Shown here in pieces: positions 10,574 to 23,407 of a stretch of 64,000 nucleotides of DNA (the stretch's first letter is position 1; each line of letters starts with the position of its first letter). The translations under genes were made by a program, and so were the position numbers. The notes beneath the pieces were generated by a model, which saw nothing but the letters and a program-made list of their open reading frames with translations, ran no database searches and was not told the origin of the DNA. The stretch comes from Sepiola atlantica (Eukaryota > Mollusca > Cephalopoda > Sepiida > Sepiolidae), in contig CAUVYP010001208.1 of NCBI GenBank assembly GCA_963556195.1, positions 4,154,001 through 4,218,000 of the forward strand. The letters run 5' to 3'.

Positions 10574-12247
10574 TTAGCGCGTTTTAAAGTTGATATCGCT
10601 TTTGTTTATAACTTCCACATTTATTTGAATTGTGCAACGAAACTTTGCACAGATTAGCGGAGTCACATGTTCCACTGAAGTACCAAGTTTCAGAAGTGCA
10701 GCTCTTGTACTGCCGGAGATATGTCGATACAAACTGAATACGCAAAACATCAACAAAATTTAGCGCGTTTTAAAGTTGATATCGCTTTTGTTTATAACTT
10801 CCACATTTATTCGAATTGTGCAACGAAACTTTGCAGACCGTCGCGGAGACACACGTTCTACTGAAGTACCAAGTTTCAGAAGTGCAGCTCTTGTACTGCC
10901 GGAGATATGTCGATACAAACTGAATACGCAAAACATCAACAAAATTTAGCGCGTTTTAAAGTTAGTATCGCTTTTGTTTATAACTTCCACATTTATTCGA
11001 ATTGTGCAACGAAACTTTGCACAGATTAGCGGAGTCACATGTTCTACTGAAGTACCCAGTTTCAGAAGTGCAGCTCTTGTACTGCCGGAGATATGTCGAT
11101 ACAAACTGAATACGCAAAACATCAACAAAATTTAGCGCGTTTTAAAGTTGATATCGCTTTTGTTTATAACTTCCACATTTATTCGAATTGTGCAACGAAA
11201 CTTTGTAGACAGTCGCGGATAGGCCTTTTCTACTGAGGTACCAAGTTTCAGAAGTGCAGCTCTTGTACTGCCGGAGATATGTCGATACAAACTGAATACG
11301 CAAAACATCAACAAAATTTAGCGCGTTTTAAAGTTGATATCGCTTTTGTTTATAACTTCCACATTTATTCGAATTGTGCAACGAAACTTTGCAGACAGTC
11401 GCGGAGACACATGTTCTACTGAAGTACCAAGTTTCAGAAGTGCAGCTCTTGTACTGCCGGAGATATGTCGATACAAACCGAATACGCAAAACATCAACAA
11501 AATTTAGCGCGTTTTAAAGTTGATATCGCTTTTGTTTATAACTTCCACATTTATTCGAATTGTGCAACGAAACTTTGCACAGATTAGCGGAGTCACATGT
11601 TCTACGGAAGTACCAAGTTTCAGAAGTGCAGCTCTTGTACTGCCGGATATATATCGATACAAACTGAATACGCAAAACATCAACAAAATTTAGCGCGTTT
11701 TAAAGTTGATATCGCTTTTGTTTATAACTTCCACATTTATTCGAATTGTGCAACGAAACTTTGCACAGGTTAGCGGAGTCACATGTTCTACGGAAGTACC
11801 AAGTTTCAGAAGTGCAGCTCTTGTACTGCCGGAGATATGTCGATACAAACTGAATACGCAAAACATCAACAAAATTTAGCGCGTTTTAAAGTTGATATCG
11901 CTTTTGTTTATAACTTCCACATTTATTCGAATTGTGCAACGAAACTTTGCACAGATTAGCGGAGTCACATGTTCTACTGAAGTACCAAGTTTCAGAAGTG
12001 CAGCTCTTGTACTGCCGGAGATATGTCGATACAAACTGAATACGCAAACTATCAACAAAATTTAGTGCGATTTAAAGTTGATATCGCTTTTGTTTATAAC
12101 TTCACCATTCTTTAGAATTGTGCAACGAAACTTTGCAGAGATAAGCGGAGTCACATGCTCTACTGAAGTACCAAGTTTCAGAATTGCAGCTCTTTTACTG
12201 CCGGAGATATGTCGATACAAACTGAATACGTAAAACATCGACAAAAT
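10574..12247. repeat. Complete alpha 9-mer (1674 bp); duplicate of 9272 onwards
   Basis: I2 A B2 C D E F G H. The first five monomers duplicate 9272-10201, including the private gttagtatcgc. E at 11504 has cggatatatatcg, and H at 12062 has tacgtaaaac. I3 follows at 12248. Confidence 0.9.
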
Positions 12248-12619
12248 TTAGCGCGTTTTAAAGTTGATATCGCTTGTGTTTATAACTTCCACATTTATTC
12301 GAATTGTGCAACGAAACTTTGCACAGATTAGCGGAGTCACATGTTCTACTGAAGTTCAAAGTTTCAGAAGTGCAGCTCTTGTACTGCCGGAGATATGTCG
12401 ATACAAACTGAATACGCAAAACATCAACAAAATTTAGCGCGTTTTAAAGTTGATATCGCTTTTGTTTATAACTTCCACATTTATTCGAATTGTGCAACGA
12501 AACTTTGCAGACCGTCGCGGAGACACACGTTCTACTGAAGTACCAAGTTTCAGAAGTGCAGCTCTTGTACTGCCGGAGATATGTCGATACAAACTGAATA
12601 CGCAAAACATCAACAAAAT

Positions 12620-13735
12620 TTAGCGCGTTTTAAAGTTGATATCGCTTTTGTTTATAACTTCCACATTTATTCGAATTGTGCAACGAAACTTTGCACAGAT
12701 TAGCGGAGTCACATTTTCTACTAAAGTACCCAGTTTCAGAAGTGCAGCTCTTGTACTGCCGGAGATATGTCGATACAAACTGAATACGCAAAACATCAAC
12801 AAAATTTAGCGCGTTTTAAAGTTGATATCGCTTTTGTTTATAACTTCCACATTTATTCGAATTGTGCAACGAAACTTTGTAGACAGTCGCGGATAGGCCT
12901 TTTCTACTGAGGTACCAAGTTTCAGAAGTGCAGCTCTTGTACTGCCGGAGATATGTCGATACAAACTGAATACGCAAAACATCAACAAAATTTAGCGCGT
13001 TTTAAAGTTGATATCGCTTTTGTTTATAACTTCCACATTTATTCGAATTGTGCAACGAAACTTTGCAGACAGTCGCGGAGACACATGTTCTACGTAAGTA
13101 CCAAGTTTCAGAAGTGCAGCTCTTGTACTGCCGGAGATATGTCGATACAAACCGAATACGCAAAACATCAACAAAATTTAGCGCGTTTTAAAGTTGATAT
13201 CGCTTTTGTTTATAACTTCCACATTTATTCGAATTGTGCAACGAAACTTTGCACAGATTAGCGGAGTCACATGTTCTACTGAAGTACCAAGTTTCAGAAG
13301 TGCAGCTCTTGTACTGCCGGAGATATGTCGATACAAACTGAATACGCAAAACATCAACAAAATTTAGCGCGTTTTAAAGTTGATATCGCTTTTGTTTATA
13401 ACTTCCACATTTATTCGAATTGTGCAACGAAACTTTGCAGACCGTCGCGGAGACACGCGTTCTACTTAAGTACCAACTTTCAGAAGTGCAGCTCTTGTAC
13501 TGCCGGAGATATGTCGATACAAACTGAATACGCAAAACATCAACAAAATTTAGCGCGTTTTAAAGTTGATATCGCTTTTGTTTATAACTTCCACATTTAT
13601 TCGAATTGTGCAACGAAACTTTGCACAGGTTAGCGGAGTCACATGTTCTACGGAAGTACCAAGTTTCAGAAGTGCAGCTCTTGTACTGCCGGAGATATGT
13701 CGATACAAACTGAATACGCAAAACATCAACAAAAT
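12620..13735. repeat. 6-mer duplication (1116 bp), copy 1
   Basis: B C D' E2 A2 F. B at 12620 has the private ctaaag, and A2 at 13364 has cttaag. The next six monomers repeat the same class order. Confidence 0.9.
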
Positions 13736-14851
13736 TTAGCGCGTTTTAAAGTTGATATCGCTTTTGTTTATAACTTCCACATTTATTCGAATTGTGCAAC
13801 GAAACTTTGCACAGATTAGCGGAGTCACATTTTCTACTGAAGTACCCAGTTTCAGAAGTGCAGCTCTTGTACTGCCGGAGATATGTCGATACAAACTGAA
13901 TACGCAAAACATCAACAAAATTTAGCGCGTTTTAAAGTTGATATCGCTTTTGTTTATAACTTCCACATTTATTCGAATTGTGCAACGAAACTTTGTAGAC
14001 AGTCGCGGATAGGCCTTTTCTACTGAGGTACCAAGTTTCAGAAGTGCAGCTCTTGTACTGCCGGAGATATGTCGATACAAACTGAATACGCAAAACATCA
14101 ACAAAATTTAGCGCGTTTTAAAGTTGATATCGCTTTTGTTTATAACTTCCACATTTATTCGAATTGTGCAACGAAACTTTGCAGACAGTCGCGGAGACAC
14201 ATGTTCTACGTAAGTACCAAGTTTCAGAAGTGCAGCTCTTGTACTGCCGGAGATATGTCGATACAAACCGAATACGCAAAACATCAACAAAATTTAACGC
14301 GTTTTAAAGTTGATATCGCTTTTGTTTATAACTTCCACATTTATTCGAATTGTGCAACGAAACTTTGCACAGATTAGCGGAGTCACATGTTCTACTGAAG
14401 TACCAAGTTTCAGAAGTGCAGCTCTTGTACTGCCGGAGATATGTCGATACAAACTGAATACGCAAAACATCAACAAAATTTAGCGCGTTTTAAAGTTGAT
14501 ATCGCTTTTGTTTATAACTTCCACATTTATTCGAATTGTGCAACGAAACTTTGCAGACCGTCGCGGAGACACGCGTTCTACTGAAGTACCAACTTTCAGA
14601 AGTGCAGCTCTTGTACTGCCGGAGATATGTCGATACAAACTGAATACGCAAAACATCAACAAAATTTAGCGCGTTTTAAAGTTGATATCGCTTTTGTTTA
14701 TAACTTCCACATTTATTCGAATTGTGCCACGAAACTTTGCACAGGTTAGCGGAGTCACATGTTCTACGGAAGTACCAAGTTTCAGAAGTGCAGCTCTTGT
14801 ACTGCCGGAGATATGTCGATACAAACTGAATACGCAAAACATCAACAAAAT
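13736..14851. repeat. 6-mer duplication (1116 bp), copy 2
   Basis: B C D' E2 A2 F, followed by G. E2 at 14294 starts ttaacgcg, and F at 14666 has gtgccacgaaac. Copies 1 and 2 share the unusual E2-A2-F join seen nowhere else. Confidence 0.9.
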
Positions 14852-15223
14852 TTAGCGCGTTTTAAAGTTGATATCGCTTTTGTTTATAACTTCCACATTT
14901 ATTCGAATTGTGCAACGAAACTTTGCACAGATTAGCGGAGTCACATGTTCTACTGAAGTACCAAGTTTCAGAAGTGCAGCTCTTGTACTGCCGGAGATAT
15001 GTCGATACAAACTGAATACGCAAACTATCAACAAAATTTAGTGCGATTTAAAGTTGATATCGCTTTTGTTTATAACTTCACCATTCTTTAGAATTGTGCA
15101 ACGAAACTTTGCAGAGATAAGCGGAGTCACATGCTCTACTGAAGTACCAAGTTTCAGAATTGCAGCTCTTTTACTGCCGGAGATATGTCGATACAAACTG
15201 AATACGCAAAACATCGACAAAAT

Positions 15224-16897
15224 TTAGCGCGTTTTAAAGTTGATATCGCTTTTGTTTATAACTTCCACATTTATTTGAATTGTGCAACGAAACTTTGCAC
15301 AGATTTGCGGAGTCACATGTTCTACTGAAGTACCAAGTTTCAGAAGTGCAGCTCTTGTACTGCCGGAGATATGTCGATACAAACTGAATACGCAAAACAT
15401 CAACAAAATTTAGCGCGTTTTAAAGTTGATATCGCTTTTGTTTATAACTTCCACATTTATTCGAATTGTGCAACGAAACTTTGCAGACCGTCGCGGAGAC
15501 ACACGTTCTACTGAAGTACCAAGTTTCAGAAGTGCAGCTCTTGTACTGCCGGAGATATGTCGATACAAACTGAATACGCAAAACATCAACAAAATTTAGC
15601 GCGTTTTAAAGTTGATATCGCTTTTGTTTATAACTTCCACATTTATTCGAATTGTGCAACGAAACTTTGCACAGATTAGCGGAGTCACATGTTCTACTGA
15701 AGTACCCAGTTTCAGAAGTGCAGCTCTTGTACTGCCGGAGATATGTCGATACAAACTGAATACGCAAAACATCAACAAAATTTAGCGCGTTTTAAAGTTG
15801 ATATCGCTTTTGTTTATAACTTCCACATTTATTCGAATTGTGCAACGAAACTTTGTAGACAGTCGCGGATAGGCCTTTTCTACTGAGGTACCAAGTTTCA
15901 GAAGTGCAGCTCTTGTACTGCCGGAGATATGTCGATACAAACTGAATACGCAAAACATCAACAAAATTTAGCGCGTTTTAAAGTTGATATCGCTTTTGTT
16001 TATAACTTCCACATTTATTCGAATTGTGCAACGAAACTTTGCAGACAGTCGCGGAGACACATGTTCTACTGAAGTACCAAGTTTCAGAAGTGCAGCTCTT
16101 GTACTGCCGGAGATATGTCGATACAAACCGAATACGCAAAACATCAACAAAATTTAGCGCGTTTTAAAGTTGATATCGCTTTTGTTTATAACTTCCACAT
16201 TTATTCGAATTGTGCAACGAAACTTTGCACAGATTAGCGGAGTCACATGTTCTACGGAAGTACCAAGTTTCAGAAGTGCAGCTCTTGTACTGCCGGAGAT
16301 ATGTCGATACAAACTGAATACGCAAAACATCAACAAAATTAAGCGCGTTTTAAAGTTGATATCGCTTTTGTTTATAACTTCCACATTTATTCGAATTGTG
16401 CAACGAAACTTTGCACAGGTTAGCGGAGTCACATGTTCTACGGAAGTACCAAGTTTCAGAAGTGCAGCTCTTGTACTGCCGGAGATATGTCGATACAAAC
16501 TGAATACGCAAAACATCAACAAAATTTAGCGCGTTTTAAAGTTGATATCGCTTTTGTTTATAACTTCCACATTTATTCGAATTGTGCAACGAAACTTTGC
16601 ACAGATTAGCGGAGTCACATGTTCTACTGAAGTACCAAGTTTCAGAAGTGCAGCTCTTGTACTGTCGGAGATATGTCGATACAAACTGAATACGCAAACT
16701 ATCAACAAAATTTAGTGCGATTTAAAGTTGATATCGCTTTTGTTTATAACTTCACCATTCTTTAGAATTGTGCAACGAAACTTTGCAGAGATAAGCGGAG
16801 TCACATGCTCTACTGAAGTACCAAGTTTCAGAAGTGCAGCTCTTTTACTGCCGGAGATATGTCGATACAAACTGAATACGCAAAACATCGACAAAAT
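15224..16897. repeat. Complete alpha 9-mer (1674 bp)
   Basis: I2 A B2 C D E F G H. I2 has gatttgcgg. At the E/F boundary (16340) the usual aaaatttag reads aaaattaag. G at 16526 has actgtcgg. H at 16712 has gaagtgcag, not the usual gaattgcag. Confidence 0.9.
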
Positions 16898-18199
16898 TTA
16901 GCGCGTTTTAAAGTTGATATCGCTTGTGTTTATAACTTCCACATTTATTCGAATTGTGCAACGAAACTTTGCACAGATTAGCGGAGTCACATGTTCTACT
17001 GAAGTTCAAAGTTTCAGAAGTGCAGCTCTTGTACTGCCGGAGATATGTCGATACAAACTGAATACGCAAAACATCAACAAAATTTAGCGCGTTTTAAAGT
17101 TGATATCGCTTTTGTTTATAACTTCCACATTTATTCGAATTGTGCAACGAAACTTTGCAGACCGTCGCGGAGACACACGTTCTACTGAAGTACCAAGTTT
17201 CAGAAGTGCAGCTCTTGTACTGCCGGAGATATGTCGATACAAACTGAATACGCAAAACATCAACAAAATTTAGCGCGTTTTAAAGTTGATATCGCTTTTG
17301 TTTATAACTTCCACATTTATTCGAATTGTGCAACGAAACTTTGCACAGATTAGCGGAGTCACATTTTCTACTGAAGTACCCAGTTTCAGAAGTGCAGCTC
17401 TTGTACTGCCGGAGATATGTCGATACAAACTGAATACGCAAAACATCAACAAAATTTAGCGCGTTTTAAAGTTGATATCGCTTTTGTTTATAACTTCCAC
17501 ATTTATTCGAATTGTGCAACGAAACTTTGTAGACAGTCGCGGATAGGCCTTTTCTACTTGGGTACCAAGTTTCAGAAGTGCAGCTCTTGTACTGCCGGAG
17601 ATATGTCGATACAAACTGAATACGCAAAACATCAACAAAATTTAGCGCGTTTTAAAGTTGATATCGCTTTTGTTTATAACTTCCACATTTATTCGAATTG
17701 TGCAACGAAACTTTGCAGACAGTCGCGGAGACACATGTTCTACGTAAGTACCAAGTTTCAGAAGTGCAGCTCTTGTACTGCCGGAGATATGTCGATACAA
17801 ACCGAATACGCAAAACATCAACAAAATTTAGCGCGTTTTAAAGTTGATATCGCTTTTGTTTATAACTTCCACATTTATTCGAATTGTGCAACGAAACTTT
17901 GCACAGATTAGCGGAGTCACATGTTCTACTGAAGTACCAAGTTTCAGAAGTGCAGCTCTTGTACTGCCGGAGATATGTCGATACAAACTGAATACGCAAA
18001 CTATCAACAAAATTTAGTGCGATTTAAAGTTGATATCGCTTTTGTTTATAACTTCACCATTCTTTAGAATTGTGCAACGAAACTTTGCAGAGATAAGCGG
18101 AGTCACATGCTCTACTGAAGTACCAAGTTTCAGAATTGCAGCTCTTTTACTGCCGGAGATATGTCGATACAAACTGAATACGCAAAACATCGACAAAAT
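16898..18199. repeat. Beta unit shortened to a 7-mer (1302 bp)
   Basis: I3 A B C D' G H. E and F are missing, so D' at 17642 is followed directly by a G monomer at 17828. C at 17456 has ttctacttgggtacc instead of ctactgagg. Confidence 0.9.
17270..17455. repeat. Class B monomer (reference copy)
   Basis: Class B has the class-E-like box start gcacagattagcgg, then cacattttctactgaag and usually tacccag. The sister form B2 keeps cacatgttc but shares tacccag. B follows A and precedes C. B marks beta 9-mers and B2 marks alpha 9-mers. Confidence 0.9.
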
Positions 18200-18385
18200 T
18201 TAGCGCGTTTTAAAGTTGATATCGCTTGTGTTTATAACTTCCACATTTATTCGAATTGTGCAACGAAACTTTGCACAGATTAGCGGAGTCACATGTTCTA
18301 CTGAAGTTCAAAGTTTCAGAAGTGCAGCTCTTGTACTGCCGGAGATATGTCGATACAAACTGAATACGCAAAACATCAACAAAAT
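18200..18385. repeat. I3 variant monomer (reference copy)
   Basis: I3 has tactgaagttcaaagtttc, and in most copies (12248, 16898, 18200, 28244) cgcttgtgtttat instead of cgcttttgtttat. It occupies the class I slot in beta 9-mers. The copies at 6668 and 27128 lack the cttgtg mark. Confidence 0.9.
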
Positions 18386-19873
18386 TTAGCGCGTTTTAAA
18401 GTTGATATCGCTTTTGTTTATAACTTCCACATTTATTCGAATTGTGCAACGAAACTTTGCAGACCGTCGCGGAGACACACGTTCTACTGAAGTACCAAGT
18501 TTCAGAAGTGCAGCTCTTGTACTGCCGGAGATATGTCGATACAAACTGAATACGCAAAACATCAACAAAATTTAGCGCGTTTTAAAGTTGATATCGCTTT
18601 TGTTTATAACTTCCACATTTATTCGAATTGTGCAACGAAACTTTGCACAGATTAGCGGAGTCACATTTTCTACTGAAGTACCCAGTTTCAGAAGTGCAGC
18701 TCTATTACTGCCGGAGATATGTCGATACAAACTGAATACGCAAAACATCAACAAAATTTAGCGCGTTTTAAAGTTGATATCGCTTTTGTTTATAACTTCC
18801 ACATTTATTCGAATTGTGCAACGAAACTTTGTAGACAGTCGCAGATAGGCCTTTTCTACTGAGGTACCAAGTTTCAGAAGTGCAGCTCTTGTACTGCCGG
18901 AGATATGTTGATACAAACTGAATACGCAAAACATCAACAAAATTTAGCGCGTTTTAAAGTTGATATCGCTTTTGTTTATAACTTCCACATTTATTCGAAT
19001 TGTGCAACGAAACTTTGCAGACAGTCGCGGAGACACATGTTCTACGTAAGTACCAAGTTTCAGAAGTGCAGCTCTTGTACTGCCGGAGATATGTCGATAC
19101 AAACCGAATACGCAAAACATCAACAAAATTTAGCGCGTTTTAAAGTTGATATCGCTTTTGTTTATAACTTCCACATTTATTCGAATTGTGCAACGAAACT
19201 TTGCACAGATTAGCGGAGTCACATGTTCTACGGAAGTACCAAGTTTCAGAAGTGCAGCTCTTGTACTGCCGGAGATATGTCGATACAAACTGAATACGCA
19301 AAACATCAACAAAATTTAGCGCGTTTTAAAGTTGATATCGCTTTTGTTTATAACTTCCACATTTATTCGAATTGTGCAACGAAACTTTGCACAGGTTAGC
19401 GGAGTCACATGTTCTACGGAAGTACCAAGTTTCAGAAGTGCAGCTCTTGTACTGCCGGAGATATGTCGATACAAACTGAATACGCAAAACATCAACAAAA
19501 TTTAGCGCGTTTTAAAGTTGATATCGCTTTTGTTTATAACTTCCACATTTATTCGAATTGTGCAACGAAACTTTGCACAGATTAGCGGAGTCACATGTTC
19601 TACTGAAGTACCAAGTTTCAGAAGTGCAGCTCTTGTACTGCCGGAGATATGTCGATACAAACTGAATACGCAAACTATCAACAAAATTTAGTGCGATTTA
19701 AAGTTGATATCGCTTTTGTTTATAACTTCACCATTCTTTAGAATTGTGCAACGAAACTTTGCAGAGATAAGCGGAGTCACATGCTCTACTGAAGTACCAA
19801 GTTTCAGAATTGCAGCTCTTTTACTGCCGGAGATATGTCGATACAAACTGAATACGCAAAACATCGACAAAAT
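18200..19873. repeat. Complete beta 9-mer (1674 bp)
   Basis: I3 A B C D' E F G H. B at 18572 has gctctattactg, and C at 18758 has gtcgcagatagg and gatatgttgatac. The same B and C variants recur at 21362 and 23594. Confidence 0.92.
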
Positions 19874-21175
19874 TTAGCGCGTTTTAAAGTTGATATCGCT
19901 TTTGTTTATAACTTCCACATTTATTTGAATTGTGCAACGAAACTTTGCACAGATTAGCGGAGTCACATGTTCTACTGAAGTACCACGTTTCAGAAGTGCA
20001 GCTCTTGTACTGCCGGAGATATGTCGATACAAACTGAATACGCAAAACATCAACAAAATTTAGCGCGTTTTAAAGTTGATATCGCTTTTGTTTATAACTT
20101 CCACATTTATTCGAATTGTGCAACGAAACTTTGCAGACCGTCGCGGAGACACACGTTCTACTGAAGTACCAAGTTTCAGAAGTGCAGCTCTTGTACTGCC
20201 GGAGATATGTCGATACAAACTGAATACGCAAAACATCAACAAAATTTAGCGCGTTTTAAAGTTGATATCGCTTTTGTTTATAACTTCCACATTTATTCGA
20301 ATTGTGCAACGAAACTTTGCACAGATTAGCGGAGTCACATGTTCTACTGAAGTACCCAGTTTCAGAAGTGCAGCTCTTGTACTGCCGGAGATATGTCGAT
20401 ACAAACTGAATACGCAAAACATCAACAAAATTTAGCGCGTTTTAAAGTTGATATCGCTTTTGTTTATAACTTCCACATTTATTCGAATTGTGCAACGAAA
20501 CTTTGTAGACAGTCGCGGATAGGCCTTTTCTACTGAGGTACCAAGTTTCAGAAGTGCAGCTCTTGTACTGCCGGAGATATGTCGATACAAACCGAATACG
20601 CAAAACATCAACAAAATTTAGCGCGTTTTAAAGTTGATATCGCTTTTGTTTATAACTTCCACATTTATTCGAATTGTGCAACGAAACTTTGCACAGATTA
20701 GCGGAGTCACATGTTCTACGGAAGTACCAAGTTTCAGAAGTGCAGCTCTTGTACTGCCGGAGATATGTCGATACAAACTGAATACGCAAAACATCAACAA
20801 AATTTAGCGCGTTTTAAAGTTGATATCGCTTTTGTTTATAACTTCCACATTTATTCGAATTGTGCAACGAAACTTTGCACAGGTTAGCGGAGTCACATGT
20901 TCTACGGAAGTACCAAGTTTCAGAAGTGCAGCTCTTGTACTGCCGGAGATATGTCGATACAAACTGAATACGCAAAACATCAACAAAATTTAGCGCGTTT
21001 TAAAGTTGATATCGCTTTTGTTTATAACTTCCACATTTATTCGAATTGTGCAACGAAACTTTGCACAGATTAGCGGAGTCACATGTTCTACTGAAGTACC
21101 AAGTTTCAGAAGTGCAGCTCTTGTACTGCCGGAGATATGTCGATACAAACTGAATACGCAAAACATCAACAAAAT
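19874..21175. repeat. Alpha unit shortened to a 7-mer (1302 bp)
   Basis: I2 A B2 C/D E F G/I. The monomer at 20432 is a C/D chimera, and 20990 has a G-like box with a non-G end directly before the next A. Two monomers have therefore been lost by crossovers inside monomers. Confidence 0.88.
20432..20617. repeat. Chimeric C/D monomer
   Basis: The left part is class C (gtagacagtcgcggatagg, ctgaggtacc). The right part has the class D mark aaaccgaata. The crossover lies between offsets 105 and 162, about 20536-20593. The event removed 186 bp. Confidence 0.9.
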
Positions 21176-23407
21176 TTAGCGCGTTTTAAAGTTGATATCG
21201 CTTTTGTTTATAACTTCCACATTTATTCGAATTGTGCAACGAAACTTTGCAGACCGTCGCGGAGACACACGTTCTACTGAAGTACCAAGTTTCAGAAGTG
21301 CAGCTCTTGTACTGCCGGAGCTATGTCGATACAAACTGAATACGCAAAACATCAACAAAATTTAGCGCGTTTTAAAGTTGATATCGCTTTTGTTTATAAC
21401 TTCCACATTTATTCGAATTGTGCAACGAAACTTTGCACAGATTAGCGGAGTCACATTTTCTACTGAAGTACCCAGTTTCAGAAGTGCAGCTCTATTACTG
21501 CCGGAGATATGTCGATACAAACTGAATACGCAAAACATCAACAAAATTTAGCGCGTTTTAAAGTTGATATCGCTTTTGTTTATAACTTCCACATTTATTC
21601 GAATTGTGCAACGAAACTTTGTAGACAGTCGCAGATAGGCCTTTTCTACTGAGGTACCAAGTTTCAGAAGTGCAGCTCTTGTACTGCCGGAGATATGTTG
21701 ATACAAACTGAATACGCAAAACATCAACAAAATTTAGCGCGTTTTAAAGTTGATATCGCTTTTGTTTATAACTTCCACATTTATTCGAATTGTGCAACGA
21801 AACTTTGCAGACAGTCGCGGAGACACATGTTCTACGTAAGTACCAAGTTTCAGAAGTGCAGCTCTTGTACTGCCGGAGATATGTCGATACAAACCGAATA
21901 CGCAAAACATCAACAAAATTTAGCGCGTTTTAAAGTTGATATCGCTTTTGTTTATAACTTCCACATTTATTCGAATTGTGCAACGAAACTTTGCACAGAT
22001 TAGCGGAGTCACATGTTCTACGGAAGTACCAAGTTTCAGAAGTGCAGCTCTTGTACTGCCGGAGATATGTCGATACAAACTGAATACGCAAAACATCAAC
22101 AAAATTTAGCGCGTTTTAAAGTTGATATCGCTTTTGTTTATAACTTCCACATTTATTCGAATTGTGCAACGAAACTTTGCACAGGTTAGCGGAGTCACAT
22201 GTTCTACGGAAGTACCAAGTTTCAGAAGTGCAGCTCTTGTACTGCCGGAGATATGTCGATACAAACTGAATACGCAAAACATCAACAAAATTTAGCGCGT
22301 TTTAAAGTTGATATCGCTTTTGTTTATAACTTCCACATTTATTCGAATTGTGCAACGAAACTTTGCACAGATTAGCGGAGTCACATGTTCTACTGAAGTA
22401 CCCAGTTTCAGAAGTGCAGCTCTTGTACTGCCGGAGATATGTCGATACAAACTGAATACGCAAAACATCAACAAAATTTAGCGCGTTTTAAAGTTGATAT
22501 CGCTTTTGTTTATAACTTCCACATTTATTCGAATTGTGCAACGAAACTTTGTAGACAGTCGCGGATAGGCCTTTTCTACTGAGGTACCAAGTTTCAGAAG
22601 TGCAGCTCTTGTACTGCCGGAGATATGTCGATACAAACTGAATACGCAAAACATCAACAAAATTTAGCGCGTTTTAAAGTTGATATCGCTTTTGTTTATA
22701 ACTTCCACATTTATTCGAATTGTGCAACGAAACTTTGCAGACAGTCGCGGAGACACATGTTCTACTGAAGTACCAAGTTTCAGAAGTGCAGCTCTTGTAC
22801 TGCCGGAGATATGTCGATACAAACCGAATACGCAAAACATCAACAAAATTTAGCGCGTTTTAAAGTTGATATCGCTTTTGTTTATAACTTCCACATTTAT
22901 TCGAATTGTGCAACGAAACTTTGCACAGATTAGCGGAGTCACATGTTCTACGGAAGTACCAAGTTTCAGAAGTGCAGCTCTTGTACTGCCGGAGATATGT
23001 CGATACAAACTGAATACGCAAAACATCAACAAAATTTAGCGCGTTTTAAAGTTGATATCGCTTTTGTTTATAACTTCCACATTTATTCGAATTGTGCAAC
23101 GAAACTTTGCACAGGTTAGCGGAGTCACATGTTCTACGGAAGTACCAAGTTTCAGAAGTGCAGCTCTTGTACTGCCGGAGATATGTCGATACAAACTGAA
23201 TACGCAAAACATCAACAAAATTTAGCGCGTTTTAAAGTTGATATCGCTTTTGTTTATAACTTCCACATTTATTCGAATTGTGCAACGAAACTTTGCACAG
23301 ATTAGCGGAGTCACATGTTCTACTGAAGTACCAAGTTTCAGAAGTGCAGCTCTTGTACTGCCGGAGATATGTCGATACAAACTGAATACGCAAAACATCA
23401 ACAAAAT
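21176..23407. repeat. 12-mer duplication (2232 bp), copy 1
   Basis: A B C D' E F B2 C D E F G/I. A has the private ggagctatgtcg, B has gctctattactg, and C has gatatgttgatac. F at 22106 jumps straight to B2, skipping G, H, I and A. Confidence 0.93.

Larger units (their letters stand above)
6854..12433. repeat. Large duplicated block, copy 2 (30 monomers)
   Basis: The order is E F G H I F A2 C F A2 F G H I2 A B2 C D F G/H I2 A B2 C D E F G H I3. It matches copy 1 at 716-6853 apart from three nested changes: no second I F A2 C F A2 F, no second G H I2, and an extra I2 A B2 C D F G/H. The monomer arithmetic agrees (33 - 7 - 3 + 7 = 30). Confidence 0.9.

Noticed and set aside
12620..12805. A class K monomer in the left domain (ctaaag)
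   Set aside because: It has the class B marks cacattttc and tacccag and sits between A and C. The ctaaag is best read as an independent single change.
16154..16522. 122-codon minus-strand frame spanning two monomers, and an overlapping 119-codon plus-strand frame
   Set aside because: A single base change at the monomer boundary (aaaattaag for aaaatttag) removes the usual minus-strand stop. It is a read-through of noncoding repeat.
17417..17911. 164-codon plus-strand open frame (and 102-codon relatives at 12953, 14069, 18905, 28949 and others)
   Set aside because: It arises only because D' (tacgtaag) and one C copy (cttggg) happen to lose the in-frame TGA. The translation is the monomer read through repeatedly, and related copies are closed.
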